DNA of 64,000 nt, taken from Leucocoprinus leucothites (Eukaryota > Basidiomycota > Agaricomycetes > Agaricales > Agaricaceae). The stretch lies in assembly GCA_013368445.1 (NCBI GenBank), contig JAACJO010000001.1:1674001-1738000 (forward strand), read 5' to 3'. Positions 7,105-19,668 of this stretch are shown piece after piece. Within the stretch, counting starts at the first letter, position 1. Each line of letters starts with the position of its first letter. The notes under the pieces are model-generated. The model saw only the letters and a program-made list of their open reading frames with translations, was not told the origin of the DNA and ran no database searches. The position numbers and the translations under genes were made by a program.

Positions 7105-10077
7105 ATGAACTCGGACAACGACTGGAACCAGATTCTCAAAAGCCATCCTATATTCTCGCTCCCAAAATCATTCAAGAGTCCAGCGGCCGAGGTGGAAACA
7201 CCGCTTGAACTCTCCACAAACACGCTTCCTCGCTTCGTCAAGATGGACCCTTTGGACGACGGGCCAACGCCTTCTGGCCGGAGGCAGACTATGGTATTGA
7301 AGGATGCAGATTTGATTGTTGCAGCAGGGAGGGAGGTTCGCATGGCCTCTCTAGGCGACACGAAGTCTACCCTAAATTCGAGAAAGAGTTATAAAGTATG
7401 TGAGACTCGTCCATAAGTATCTATACCGTTACGCTGAGAGGGTTGTTCGCGCACATAGACTCTGCATACTCCAAATGTACAATTTGAGATCCATCAAATG
7501 GCACTGAACCCTAGTGGTAAACTGCTTGCTGTGGCTGGCGCATTTCAGATGGCGGTCATTGTACTCCCTCGTCCAGGTTTTATGCGATTAGTACCCGAGA
7601 CCATAGACTGCAAGTATGCACTCCTTTTGCTCACTATGCACTCCCACTGACTTACCTTGCTTCAGGTCTGTTCAAATTGGCCAGTTCTATCATGCTTCTC
7701 AAAACTCTGCACCAATTGCTAAGATTGACTGGCACCCATGGGGCGAGGCAGCATCTACGTTACTTGTAATGACAACAGATGGGAAGCTGAGGTTTGTACG
7801 GGACCCACTCATTTGCTATCCAGCTCATTCTTGGTCGCAGAGAATATGACATATCTGTGGACACGGATGAGCCACAACAAGTGCTATCCTTCGTACCCGA
7901 GCGCAAGTCAAAATCCTATCTGGCTGAGGATGAATCAGAACGAGAGGTTGTATCGTTTGCACTTGGAAAAGGTCGTGCAGACTGGGGCCCTTTGACAGTA
8001 TATGCGCTGATGAAATCTGGTGATATATTTGCCGTCTGCCCATACCTCCCGAGAAATGCGTGAGTTGATGGTCCCCTCCTCAGACTCCGTTGCTAAAGAA
8101 ACCTAAAATAGATCTGTACCTTCCTCATACATTCATTCGTTGGAGTGTTTCATTTCTGCGAAGCAAGAATTCCTAGCCCAAGGAGACTCGAGCTCTTCTC
8201 AAAACCTCGCGACCATTTATGACTATCAGCAGAGATATGTGTCTGCTCTCCTTAGGCAACTCCCTCCCGGAACTGTCTTTCCCGCTGCTTCCCGGACTGT
8301 TTCAATGCACCCTCCGACTTCAATCAAGCCTCTGCCTATCCGACAAGGTCCGTTCCTTTTACAGCCAGAACCGCGGTTTTTGGAGGGGAGTGAGGGAGGG
8401 GATGCCACGGATATCGCGTACCTAGTTTTCGGGGCGGACAATGATGATGATTCCGAGCGCGAAGGAAGCCCTACGGAACATCTGGGCATTGTAACCGTAG
8501 CATATCAGGACGGAAAAGTTGATCTATTCCTGGATGTGGAAAAAGTCGAAGCCCGGTGGGACGTTAGAGGGGTGCGTTGGTGCATAGAGATCCTTTCAAA
8601 CATGCTGACGGCTTGTCCCAGACATCCAGCCGTGATCTACCCATGCTAGCCGTTTACGAGACTATTGACCTTGGACTGCTGGATGCTGTCCGCTCCGTCG
8701 GTTGTCTGAATCTTCTTCAGGCCAACCATCCCGTTTTCCTTCTTGACCCAATTCATGACGACACTCTATACGTTTACCATGCGTTTGGTGTGCACGCACT
8801 GCAGATCGGTCCCGTCCTTCAGCATTTAGCCATTGCTCTACGCGGAGAAGACGATGACGCAACACTCGAGAGGGCTCTGCAAACCCCAGCCGAGACACTT
8901 GTGCGGCCCCTAGTTACTACGTTCTCAGTAGAGCGAAGGTATGTTCGGCACTATTGGATTCTCCGCGTGCATTATTGATAGAATAATTTAGATCGTCTAA
9001 TCCTATTGTCGGAGTCACTCTGCCCAACGACGTTTACCTCAGCTACAGCATTCTCATCCTCTCCTCGTCTATGCGTATCTCTGTCTTCCCATTGACTCTC
9101 CGTTCTGATTCACCCCACGAAGTTAAATCTGCAGCAACGACACTAAATCTACCAGCTGAAGAAGTGCCAACAGAGAAAAGCATATGGCTAACACCGGCAG
9201 AAGGACCATCCCCACCCTTCGTTTCCCTGCTAGCACTGGAGCCTTATCACGTTCCTCCTATTTTGACCGATTCTGGTTTACCGAGCATGCCTAAACATGC
9301 TCTTCCAGGATCTACTGCCTTGAAGGAAATTGTTCTAACACCAGAAGTGATACGGTATCTGGCAACAGCGTCTCAGCATATTTCTTCCCAGATACGAGAT
9401 GTCAACCTGGCCTTTCATGCAGCTTGGAGACGGGTGGGACTGCAGCAAGAGGAACTAAAGGGGCTTATCGTAGCAGCAAGAGCCATGAATGAGAGAACCG
9501 AAGCGCTGAAAGCCCAGAGGAAGGCAGAGACACAGGAAAGGGTAGAACAAATACAAGAAACGCAAAAAGAACTTTTGACGCGGCTTGATCGGTTGCTGTC
9601 AGCTTTGATGAAGAAAGCCTCGCCCGAGTTGAGCGAGCACGAGACAAAGTGGTTCGAGGAGCTCAAGCGAATGCAAGCAGAAGTCATGGGAGTTGGGAGA
9701 TACGACAGTGAGTCGTTGGTCGTCAGGACAAGACAGGTTTGCTTCGTTTCTCTTGTCATAGCGATGTTGTCGAACCTAACACTCTGCCTTAGCTGGACAA
9801 GGAGTTTGCCCGTATACTGCCCAACCTTAGAGCATTAGCTGAGAAAGAACAACAGAGGAAGGACAAGATTGCAGCTACAAACGGCAGTCTCGGATTTTCT
9901 CAAGCATTTGGATTTGGACAACGATCAAATACTGAGTGAGTTACAAATATCTATCCTTTCGATACCCTCCTAATGTATTTTTCCAGGCGAAACCAAATCA
10001 ACGATTTGGAAAAAGAGATCACAGAGCTAGCAGAGCGGCTTAATGTTACCATCGGGAAGCCTCCCCGACCAGAATAA
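7105..10077 (+). CDS. NUP82/NUP88-type nucleoporin
   Basis: Probable cytoplasmic-face nuclear pore component, with a beta-propeller N-terminus and a coiled-coil C-terminus that anchors mRNA-export factors. The start is MNSDNDWNQILKSHPIFSL at 7105. Propeller-like pieces include MALNPSGKLLAVAGAFQMAV, IAKIDWHPWGEAASTLLVMT and GRADWGPLTVYALMKSGDIF. The middle holds CLNLLQANHPVFLLDPIHDD and the C-terminal half is strongly helical: LAFHAAWRRVGLQQEELKGL, NERTEALKAQRKAETQERVE, then NQINDLEKEITELAERLNV at the end. Several short introns join in frame, for example after WDVRG near 8574 and before the last exon near 9988. Symbol left empty because Nup82 and Nup88 are not separable here. Divergent from PRE10. 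Confidence 0.8.
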
Positions 10078-10241
10078 GCCTTTCTCGGATTCAATCTTGC
10101 ATATTTTCTACAGGCTGGTTGATTCTTTATCCATTTCCCTCCCTCGAGCCCACTGCTATCCCTCATCACTACTATCCTAATACACGTACCGGACTGATTA
10201 CGTTTCAGTTCGTTCTCCTTTGGTATCAAGAGACTGTCTGT

Positions 10242-12814
10242 TCACTTACAATCCGGGTTCTCTTGATCGGTTAAATCGTCGAATGCGTGTTGATGCGAGA
10301 GGTCCTCATCCTAAATATCAGAGATCATCAAAACAAGCTTAACGAGGAAGTCTATATTATTCGTACCAGGTCTTTGCTGCTCGGTTCGTTGGATGTGGCC
10401 GCTTGCGCTCGCCGTTTAAGAGCATTCAGGCGCATTAGCCGGATTCTAAGGAAAACAATCGCGCCCAGCTGTATTCCGTAGACGATGATATGAGCCACAA
10501 AGGCTTTAATATACCGCGGTGCATCATTGTCCTGGAAAACTAGGAATTTTGGATTAGTGTACATTTAAGATAGAACTATGGATTATCTTACCCTGTGGCC
10601 CGATGGCGTTGCCCACCGCCCAGGCTCTATAAAGGTTTGGTCAAGGGTACAGTCCAAATACTTACAGACACACTACTTACACGAAAACGAGGCTAGAGGC
10701 AATGACCTGCTTGGTCCTCTGCGTTGAAACTCAGCAATAAATTCGTATTGGGTGCGTTCAAAACCTACTCCTCCCACGTTTCCAGTCATGATTGCGAGGT
10801 TCAGAACTGCCACTGCACCAAATCCTTGCATGCAACTGGAACTGGTTGTCAGGTCATCGGAACTTTTGTCTTCGACAAACTCACTAAAATGCCATGAGGA
10901 GGCCCACTTTAGTATGTGATGACGTGGGAACACAGATAAAAACAATTGTGCCCGCAATATTAGGCAGGGTATATATCTTGAAGAAAAAAATGAGAAAAAA
11001 TCGTCCAGAGCAATCCATCTCACTCACAAATGCCCAAAGAAGCTTTTGGTTATACCGTTTCGAAAGGTAGGCTGCGCTGAATAGAAAGAGCATGATAATT
11101 ACACCTAAAGGGGCAAGATGTCAACTCATTCTGAATGCTTGTAAAGCAATTTCCATCTAACCTTGGGCAATGGCAAGTAGGTATGTTTGGAGCTGAGTGA
11201 ATCCCTGAGGTGAAGAATGAGATCATGATAGGATTAAATCTTGTTGAATTCTTACAAAAGCGTTGAGGATGATATTAGAAAAAGCCCCCAGTCCTCCAGT
11301 GGGGAGGGCATTAGTGAAAGAGACCAGTGTCATGGCCCATACCGTCCAGTCTTTGAGCGCCTCCACTGTAATCTGATCAGATGATGGTTACTAGCATCTA
11401 AGCGTTTCTTACTAGCTTGATATTTCTGTAAAGAGAACCAAATTAGCATCACCATAGCTTCAATTGAGAACCGGAGGGCCAGCAATACTTTGAATGTTTT
11501 GTTCTGAATCCCTGTCTCATTCTTGCGAACCCTCTCTGCCATGAGTAGCCGATCTTCTAGTGAGAAGCACTTTGCGTGCATCGGGCTATCGGGCATCCAG
11601 AAAAGAACGAAAAATCCCCAGGCAAAAGTGATACATCCTAGCAGCTGAAAGGGATGTTAACACTACATTCGCAAACTCATGCCAACTCTCACAGTAAAGA
11701 GTATTTGCCAATTCTTGAGTGCGGCCCCGTGAATGTGCGCTATCCCGTAGGCGATCAGTCCTCCGACACATTGCTGGAAACCATTCATTGAGTAGAAACA
11801 CCCTATGATCAACGCTTGTTCTTCTCGGGTGTACCACATAGTAGATCTGGCAAAAATGAGGGCCCAGTAATCGATAACTTGGAACATGAAACATACAGGA
11901 ACACAAAAGCAGGCTGGCATACACATTCAAAAATGCCGAGAAAAGTTCGCACGACAACGAGCCCAGTAAAATTAGTGCACGCCGCTGTACATGCAAGCAC
12001 CGCGCCCCAAGCCATAATACTGAAGACAGAATCAAGGTCAGCTTTGACGAGATCTTATCGGCAGGGGGAAAAGGCTTACTTGAAGGCGAGATATTTGGCT
12101 ATAGGTAGCCTCTGTATTAGCCTATTGGTCGGAAACTCCCATGCTAAGCTAGAGAACGATTCTCGGTGCCCAAGAATATCAGTCGCGGCATTAAAGCTTA
12201 CATTGCAATATAAACTAAGGGGGGATCAGTCGGGGAGCAATGACTAATATTTGAGGACGCATACCACAAGTTGTTAACCATGCGTACTCTTGTCCCTTAA
12301 GATGAGCATCTTCTCGTATACCCATGATGGACGCAAAGTTGATTGTTCTACCGCTCGCGTGAGCTTCCACAGCATCAAGTATGAATGCATTTTAACATAC
12401 CCCTTGTCCAATGTCTGTGCAACTACTCGGCATATCAACCTAAGTTGTCCACATACAATTGAAACACTCACAGTAAGTGACCACCATAACGGACTGATAG
12501 CAGGTCATTGATCAGTGAATCAATTGCTTTTACAAGGCTCTGACATACTAGAACGCGTTTGTGTATCATCCATCGCAGGCGTCGATTAGTTGCTTCATCA
12601 ATGACCTTCCCTTGAGTCTCGAAAGTTTGCTGGGCGAAAAACTCTGCTACTTCTGCGTCAATGCCTTTGTGCGTCACTGCAAAACCGGATTGAGTGTCTG
12701 GACATATCCGTTGAAGGATTGCGTACCTGTGTAATCATGCGTGGAGCCACTGCGTAGGGAATGTATGTCCTTAGGAGATTCTTCATATTGGACCATGTCT
12801 TGCTTGTCCGCCAT
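10242..12814 (-). CDS. MFS transporter, Dal5/allantoate permease (ACS) family
   Basis: Plasma-membrane proton-coupled anion symporter. The start MADKQDMVQYEESPKDIHS at 12814 leads through a hydrophilic N-terminus (GIDAEVAEFFAQQTFETQGK) to the first membrane segment, where VMVVTYFAQTLDKGTINFAS is rebuilt across three tiny introns. Then come GEYPTNVLIQRLPIAKYLA, VVVRTFLGIFECVCQPAF, SMWYTREEQALIIGCFYSMN, the central loop MPDSPMHAKCFSLEDRLLMA, and later helices including LLAIAQGVIIMLFLFSAAYL. The C-terminal cytoplasmic tail is HAFDDLTDQENPDCK. This order and the WYTREEQ and DLTDQEN motifs are typical of Dal5-like carriers of organic anions. All checked splice junctions keep frame, so the gene looks intact. 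The start lies 315 bp from the divergent GH105 start, suggesting co-regulation. Substrate unknown. Confidence 0.87.
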
Positions 12815-13128
12815 AGTTGAACAAATGGTAGATAGACAGACGTAAAATCCTTCCACGCATAGACTCGTGTTAATATAGCGTAGAAGCAGAATTAAGCGAT
12901 GATGCCGGAGGGCCCTGTGACCACAAAAGGAGCCACATTATCGTCGTACCCAGTCATGCCCGCAAAAATGCCGATTAAGATCTTTCCCCAGAGATGATAC
13001 ATCTTCGACCAGATGACCATTCAAGTTGTGTAGGTCGGTGAAGTGGCGGTCCGCGGGCCGTGGGGCAAAGGTACCCAAGAATACATAAACGCCGCAGGGA
13101 TGTCTCACGGCAAAAGCACTCTACAGCG

Positions 13129-14506
13129 ATGTCTTCCAGGGTGATAGACCCACGCAAAACGGCTACTTTAGATCTAATTGACCGTCTGGTCGACTGCCTG
13201 GTCAACATTAAGGACGAGACAGGCGAATTTTTGCTTCGTCTAGAAGATGGAAGGGTGATTGATACGAAGGGCTGGAATGACTGGGAAGTAAGTTGTTAAC
13301 CTTACGGAATTTTGGATCAAAACTTACTCACGGGGTAGTGGACGCATGGAGTAGGTGTGTATGCTGAGCACCTAGCCAAGGGAAACCCGTTCTTGCATTC
13401 TGATGGACGCAAGGTTTATACGGGCTCTTTTGCCTCTATCAGGTTACCGGAGAAATAAAGGCTATAGATATCTGTCGCAAATGGTTTCGCGATCAGTTTA
13501 ACCTAGGGACAACAAAGGTAAAGTCCCGAAATCTTTTGCCTGCTGTCCGACGGACTAAAACCTGAATAGAATGTGAATACGATGTCGCCGCTTCTGACAG
13601 CAGCATACCTCCAAGAGAAAAACCTCGACAACTACGCAGCTCATTTGGATGCGTGGGCCGAATGGGCGATGTACGAGATGCCCCGAACTGAAGAACAGGG
13701 CTTACAACACATCACATACTTGGTCGACAATTACCAGCAGCTCTGGGATGATACTCTGATGATGACCGTGTTGCCATTGACGAAGATCGGACTTGTGCTG
13801 AATAGGCAGGAGTACATCGAAGAGGCTAAAAGACAGTTCTTGGTTCAGTAAGTTGTGCAGTAAAAGGTTAGCAAAATGTCTGTCTTACAGAATCACTAGC
13901 ATCAAGTATCTTCAAGATCCGGGGACAGGCCTCTGGTTCCACGGTGAGCACCGTAAAATTCTGAAATTCCCGCCATTTTCTCAAGGTTTGCCGGTAGGCT
14001 GGACCTTTGACGGTCGCCATCACTTCGGCAGAGCTAGGTGGGGTCGCGGAAATTGCTGGGTAACAATTGCCATCCCGGATTTCATTGAATTGTTAGGGCT
14101 CTCTAAAGGGGATGGGCTACGTGAATATCTTGTCTCTTCACTCAAAGCACAGGTGGATGCACTAGTTGGGTTGCAGGACAGTGCTACGGGTCTTTGGCAC
14201 ACTATCCTCGATGATTCGTCTAGTTATCTTGAAGCATCGGCAACCGCGGGGTTTGCGTACGGTATTTTGAAGGCCATTCGGCTGAGACTTCTTCCAAAGG
14301 AGGAAAGATATATTAACACAGCCGAGAGAGCAATCCAAGCGATAAAGGACAATATTTCGGAGAAGGGGGAGTTGAAGCAGGTTTCCTTTGGCACGCCTGT
14401 ATTTGAGAACGCAGAGGAGTACAAGAAGATTCCCCTCACGAGCATGCCATACGGGCAGAGTCTCGCGCTTCTGGCCCTGACAGAACACTTTAGAGCCCTC
14501 TTGTGA
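13129..14506 (+). CDS. Glycoside hydrolase family 105 (unsaturated rhamnogalacturonyl hydrolase)
   Basis: Releases unsaturated uronic acid from the non-reducing end of oligosaccharides made by pectate or rhamnogalacturonan lyases. Five exons fit exactly: 13129-13287, 13339-13354, 13414-13517, 13570-13847 and 13891-14506 (1173 nt, 390 residues, a normal family length). Exon 2 is only 16 nt, but it is needed to read DWEWTHGVGLYGLFCLYQVT. Other signatures are NVNTMSPLLTAAYLQE, WDDTLMMTVLPLTKIGLV, GLWFHGEHRK, RARWGRGNCWVTIAIPDF, the catalytic-face DSATGLWHTILDD, and SYLEASATAGFAYGI. No signal peptide is evident from this start, so it may act inside the cell. An in-frame ATG at 13060 would add 23 basic residues. 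Divergent from the Dal5-type transporter. Confidence 0.9.
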
Positions 14507-14655
14507 CATCGAGTACGGACTCACTGAATTTCGTTGTCTTTACATGTAAATGCAGTCCTTGATGGACGGGAATAAAGTAATATTTGAATTCGTCAAATTT
14601 GTAAGAACTACGCAGACCGTGGTTCAGAGAGTCATTCTATTCTGAGAAAGAAAGC

Positions 14656-16400
14656 TCACTTTGGATCGTAAAGTTCCATCTCCAAGTACCGAAAGATATT
14701 TCCAAAAATAAGGTATAGTTCCACTCACGCCAGGCTAGGGAAGTCGCTAGCTTCCTCCGCATATGTTTTCCACTATGCTCACTTTATGCCCAGGCACATT
14801 CTAGGGCCCTTGGAAAACGGGGCGAGAAAGCGTTCAAGTGTTTTTAACTCGGGCCGTAGCCAACGCTCTGGATCAACCACCTCTGGATGGGGAAACAGAT
14901 GACTGCTGTTATGTAGAGTGGTAACGCTCATCCCGATTACGGTCTATGGGAAGAGTAGGGAGTCGTTCTTGAAGCCGCGATGTAATATGACATACCCCAG
15001 AAGGAATCTGAAACCCACCAATACGCCTGTCCAAGCCATCGATTAGCCGGGGTAAGGGAGATACAGATCCGTGAGACATTCTTAGTGACTCCTTGATTAC
15101 GGCTGTCTATGTAGCTTGTCCTGTTAGACCAAAGAAAGGAGCCCGCAAGTGAGAGGTGAATATACAAGGTATGGGAGACTTTGCAACACGGAAAGGCTAA
15201 TCCGCGTACCTCTATCCAGAGTAACTGCGAGGAGTTCTTGAACAGGTTTACGGTGGGTGGTTGGGTTATGTAGCACATGAAATGCGCCAACAGTACAAGT
15301 GTTTCCGACGGTGTCACTCCCGGCCTGGAGGAGAGATAGTGCTTCTTCAAGGAGCGATTGCCCGACATCCAGAAACACAGAAGACTGATGCATGGAAAGC
15401 GGATGATGATAAACGCAGGGCATGCGCCCTTCGTCTGCCACTGCTGGAGTCTCTGTGGCAAAGTCAACTAAATCTTTGATTTGCTGGCGGACCGTGGGCT
15501 GTAAATCAATGTGCCAAGGAAAACAAGAAGAGACGAAATAGGGGGAGAATGACAGAACGCGGGGGATCCAGGGGAAAGATTTAATGAGGAAGAGGAGTGG
15601 GGTTGACGCCTGAATCGTCATTAGAAGGGGGCATGCGAATCCCTCGCTCTCCATAGCGCCAAAGCCCTTGCCAAAGCAGAAGGAAGGAATCATGTCCAAC
15701 GTCGCGCAACGAAACCCCAAGAACAGACCACAAGGTCCTTCAGAGAGGTCTAGTCTCTCGATGAGCTTTTCAACCTGAAAACAAACAAGATTACACCTTA
15801 AGGCAAGGGCAAATAGCTCAATGCTTACGTGCTTCTGGATTTCGTCTTCAGCGTCAGTGACAGAGCGCCGCGAGAACAGAGGGCTAAGGATATTCCGCCT
15901 TTCTTTTGCTTCTCGGGTAGCAACCGTACCAAACGTAGACTGGTTAACGCCGAAGCATGTGTAGAATGATGGATCCTTTTTGCAACGGTGCTTGAGGGAG
16001 TATACGTCGTTGTATGCGCGGGGGTCGTTAAAATGTAACTATACTCTTCGTTAATAGAGGCCCTAGTCAACAAAGAGTTTGATTATTCATTTGGTCCTAT
16101 TCGAACAACCGAGCCTTGTAAAGGGCGTCTTAGTATTGGAACTACTCGCGGAAGGTGGTGAACATACCGTAAATAGTGTGTAATCGATGGAGTTCGTTCA
16201 GAAACTCGCCGCCTCGGATGACTTCATGATATGTCCTGTAGAGCGAGGTCGCCGCTGCAAGTCTTGGACCAGGAAACCTAACCAGAGGATGGAACAAAAG
16301 ACGCCAGAGAACAATGGATGTCCTATAGGACAAGAAGATAAAGCATATAACAAGAGAGAATTACATGCCCGAGGATGATGTACCCTTGTGTCGTGCTCAT
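14656..16400 (-). CDS. Cytochrome P450 monooxygenase, probably disrupted
   Basis: Most P450 landmarks are present: the proline hinge HPLVRFPGPRLAAATSLYRT, LHFNDPRAYNDVYS, ERRNILSPLFSRRSV, the I-helix ALSLLQAGSDTVGNT, the K-helix AVIKESLRMSHGS, IPSGTVIGMSVTTLHNSSHL, PEVVDPERWL and the heme loop FSKGPRMCLGI with the cysteine ligand. After the next intron the last exon reads NLA, then a TGA at 14725-14727, then VELYLIFGNIFRYLEMELYD and a normal stop at 14656. A nonsense mutation thus removes the final L-helix. At the N-terminus the membrane anchor MSTTQGYIILG joins the rest only by an odd intron or a frameshift near 16335. This suggests a recent pseudogene, or a clipped protein. The P450 family was not assigned. 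Confidence 0.75.
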
Positions 16401-17356
16401 TATTTATAGCCGGAGAAATTAAACTTGCAACTAGCCACGAGTCTCAAAATCGAACTGTTGGCAAGGTTTTCTTGAGTGCTGGCAGTTTGTATTTCCAAGG
16501 CCACCAGAATTTTTGAAGAACCACAAGCAAGAAAAGTCGTATGAGGGTGGTAAGTTGGGTGATGAATTTCCGGGCTACCAGACACGAAAAAATGACTGGG
16601 AACCAGCCATCAGTCCATTTTCGCGCGCTGGAAAGGCTGCATCGTCGTACACACGTCCCGGGCCCTTCGTGGTCACCGGGATGTCACGGAAGTCTTAGGA
16701 TGTACAGAGCCGTCCCGAATTGGTGTCATGAGAAAGGGAACGAAGATTACAATTACACCCAACCATGGAAATTGCAACGACGAGATGAAGGGGATCCAAG
16801 CATGATGAGCAACTGTTGAGTGAGTTTCAGGTTCCAAGCTGTCGGAGGAAAGGGTGTACCTTGACAAGTGGTCTGAAGAGGACCTTGACATCTCGAGAAG
16901 ACTTGTCGATGCAGGTTTCCGGCCTTTAAGTTTGTGCATCGAGAAGTTGCAACGAATACTTCGAGAAGGAGTGAACCTATCGACGTGGAGCATTTCGAGT
17001 TGTCCCCTGATCACCGGGCTTGTTTGTAGGCCATCTCTACTTCTTTGAGCCACGTCGTATATACGCGTTCTCTCTAGCCACTTCGCGGTATGGAACGTAT
17101 ATCACCATGATAGTTAAGTGCCGTTCGTGGTGATCGAAGTTTGATTGATTGATGGATTGGTGATTTGTTTGGTCCGATAAATGGTGATCAAGAATTTGGC
17201 ATATACACCAGACTATATGAAAGGTACGATAGACATTATGAACAGCATAGCTACAGACAATGGGGTAGAGAGATAATATATGGAGTACCAGGGAAACAGT
17301 TCGGAAGGGATACATAGATAATAGCGAATGAAGATCATATATACTATACACCGAAA
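16401..17356. other. Gene-free stretch upstream of the P450
   Basis: Open frames of up to 126 codons exist on the minus strand (16673-17053), but their translation shows no motif I recognise and no splice pattern. Probably P450 5' region plus the 3' region of the NIPA gene. Confidence 0.5.
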
Positions 17357-19418
17357 TCAAGTCCCAGAAAGGTTCCCAAGACTTGTATTTCCAGAATGCT
17401 GGGGGGTTCGCAGCCTGTCTGGCACAGAAGAAGTCCTCGTTCGACTTCGAGGTGACCCAGTACCGCTCCAGGTACCGTCATTCCCGAGGCCGTGTAGACT
17501 TCGATTACGTCCATATGAGCTGGGCGTGCTAACGATGTCTCTGTCTCCGTCTTCATATCCAGCTTCCCACTCCCTGGGTATGGGAGGGGATTCTCGGGTC
17601 GGGGTATGCACGAGGAGCAATTGCTTACAAGAGGTCAAATAAGTAGACTGAACATATTTGAATCGCGATGGCATACCTGTGCTGGAGAGATGCCCACTAC
17701 CCCAACGCCGCTCCTCTTTCTCCTCAGAGGTGGGGTATCGAATCTAGTAGGTTCCATCCCACTAGGCAAAACAAGCGTGGCACGTTGCCTTTTGCCAATT
17801 GTACCCATGCCCAACCTAGTCCCATTTTCAATTGCTTGACTAGGTTCGACAACATGGGACACATGTTCTTCACGATCGCTAGTGACGCCGTTTGCGAGAA
17901 TAAAGACTCCAGCGAAAGTGGCTGCACAACCGTACAAAAAAGTGATGATGGCGTGGAAGCTAGCCTTTCTGAAGTCGCCGTACAAAATGGCACTGCCTAT
18001 GATCGCGGACAGCGTGAAGAACACAAATTGGATGGGGATCACAGCCTAGACAACATTGAACACAGGCCAAGAAGCGTTGAGCCCGATAAACACACCTTGC
18101 CATCGAAACGCATCAATGCTCTATTTAGATATCTGATTTGGCCAATTCCAGTACCCAGGAGCGTCTAATTATCAGAATTTTGAGTGAAAATGATGGTTTT
18201 GGGACCGGAAGCGCTCACAAGGATGAGGGGATATGTAATCCATTCTGCAAAAATCTCGTACCACTCGAGTGTAATGAGAGTTGAAAGCGCTTTGGTTGAT
18301 AAAACGGTAAAGCCACCAAATAGTGCGCACAAGCCAACATCAATAAATACGTAAGTGCGTCCCAGTCTCCCTTGCGATAAACCAGCGAGAATGATTGCGC
18401 CACCAATGTAAATGCCGACATATACGAGGAAAGGTGTTTGCGTAATTGCTCCAATAAGCTGGCGAGGGTTTAATCTCGTATCAGAAGCGTTTGAAGAAAG
18501 GACGACAGTCACTGCGCCAACAATTGCGACGCATATGCCCAAAAAATCGCGCTGAGGACTACTCAGACCATTTCCGGACAGAGTGTGATTGAGTAACTAC
18601 CTTGCGAAAATGTTCGCCCAACATAAGGGGAGCAAACACACAGTTGGCGATTAGTGCAAACTGGAGTACCTCGTCGTAAGCAGCTGAACTCTCTACGAGA
18701 ATCAAGGACATTCACCGTTCCTAGTGGAGCGACTACAGATGCGGGGGCAAATGCATATGAGATGAAATTGCCCAGCTCGCCGACATTCATTAGGAAGAAG
18801 CCGGTCCACCTATAGGCGTACTGAATAGATAGACGCGACCAACTTGGAGATGGACACTCACCATAACTTAGATTTCAGGTATTCAGTCTCGCTCGTTTGG
18901 TCTTCCTCGTCATCACTCCCTTGTCTCCGAGAAGACTCCGAACCATGCAATGCAGCATCCTCCGCTAGAACATCAACAGGAAGCACGGCCGCTTGTTTCT
19001 TTTTATTCGAACGCTTTTTGGAGTGGAATATCCGCCTGAAGAATCCGGATTTATGAGGTTCGTGTTCTGGGGAATCATCTCTGTCGAGAATGCTGTAATT
19101 TCTGGAATGGTCGACAACAGGGAGTAAAGGTTGAGATTCTGAAGCGGGGGAATACTGTTGTGGAGGACTAGTGTGTTCGGTAACGGTGTCTTCGTCTTCG
19201 TCTTGTTCGTTTAGACTCGGTCTGTCCGATGAATGACGTCTGGGACTTAACAAAGGTTTCATTTGCCCGTTTCCATTGGCACGTCCATTGATTTGTGGAT
19301 CTAAGCGTTTATGCGCAAGCTTTTGCAGGTTGAGGGCGAGGGATATGAGGATATTGCCTGATATCGCGACGGTAATGCCGATGAGGGTTTGCGTAGTCAA
19401 GCGCGGGAGATCGTCCAT
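17357..19418 (-). CDS. NIPA-type magnesium transporter (DUF803)
   Basis: A multi-pass membrane protein of the NIPA/DUF803 family, linked in other eukaryotes to Mg2+ transport in endosomal or plasma membranes. The start MDDLPRLTTQTLIGITVAIS at 19418 begins with the first helix and ALNLQKLAHKRL. A long acidic Ser-rich cytoplasmic insert follows (about 130 residues, with DEDEDTVTEHT and FFRRIFHSKKRSNKKK). The conserved core is WTGFFLMNVGELGNFISYAF, APASVVAPLGT, NCVFAPLMLGEHFRK, FLGICVAIVGAVTVVLSSNA, the middle helices YVGIYIGGAIILAGL and LCALFGGFTVLSTKALSTL, and FVFFTLSAIIGSAILYGDF. The tail ends HTPTRESPPIPREWEAGY and a Ser/Arg-rich end. Introns are short and in frame, for example after GISPAQ. 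Divergent from SEC12, with 250 bp between starts. Confidence 0.9.
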
Positions 19419-19668
19419 TCCAGCACTCCAATATGGGTGACAGCAGGGTCCGAGGAAGGGGGGAGATGTTGTTAGAGTGCAGACCGAGTGCGAACATGCA
19501 CCCAATGGCCTGGAAAGAAAAATGCGAAAACGGCCCGCCTCGAGTGCGAGGAGGACTGCAAGAATGCAAGCGGCACAGAAGTGGTCACATGTCCTAACGC
19601 GCCATTGATCAGGGCGTCTATTCACTCGACGTGTCCAGCTTCCTTTCCTGCATACCCCTGCCTTCCTC

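Noticed and set aside
16673..17053. Minus-strand frame of 126 codons upstream of the P450
   Set aside because: No family resemblance and no regulatory context; treated as chance.
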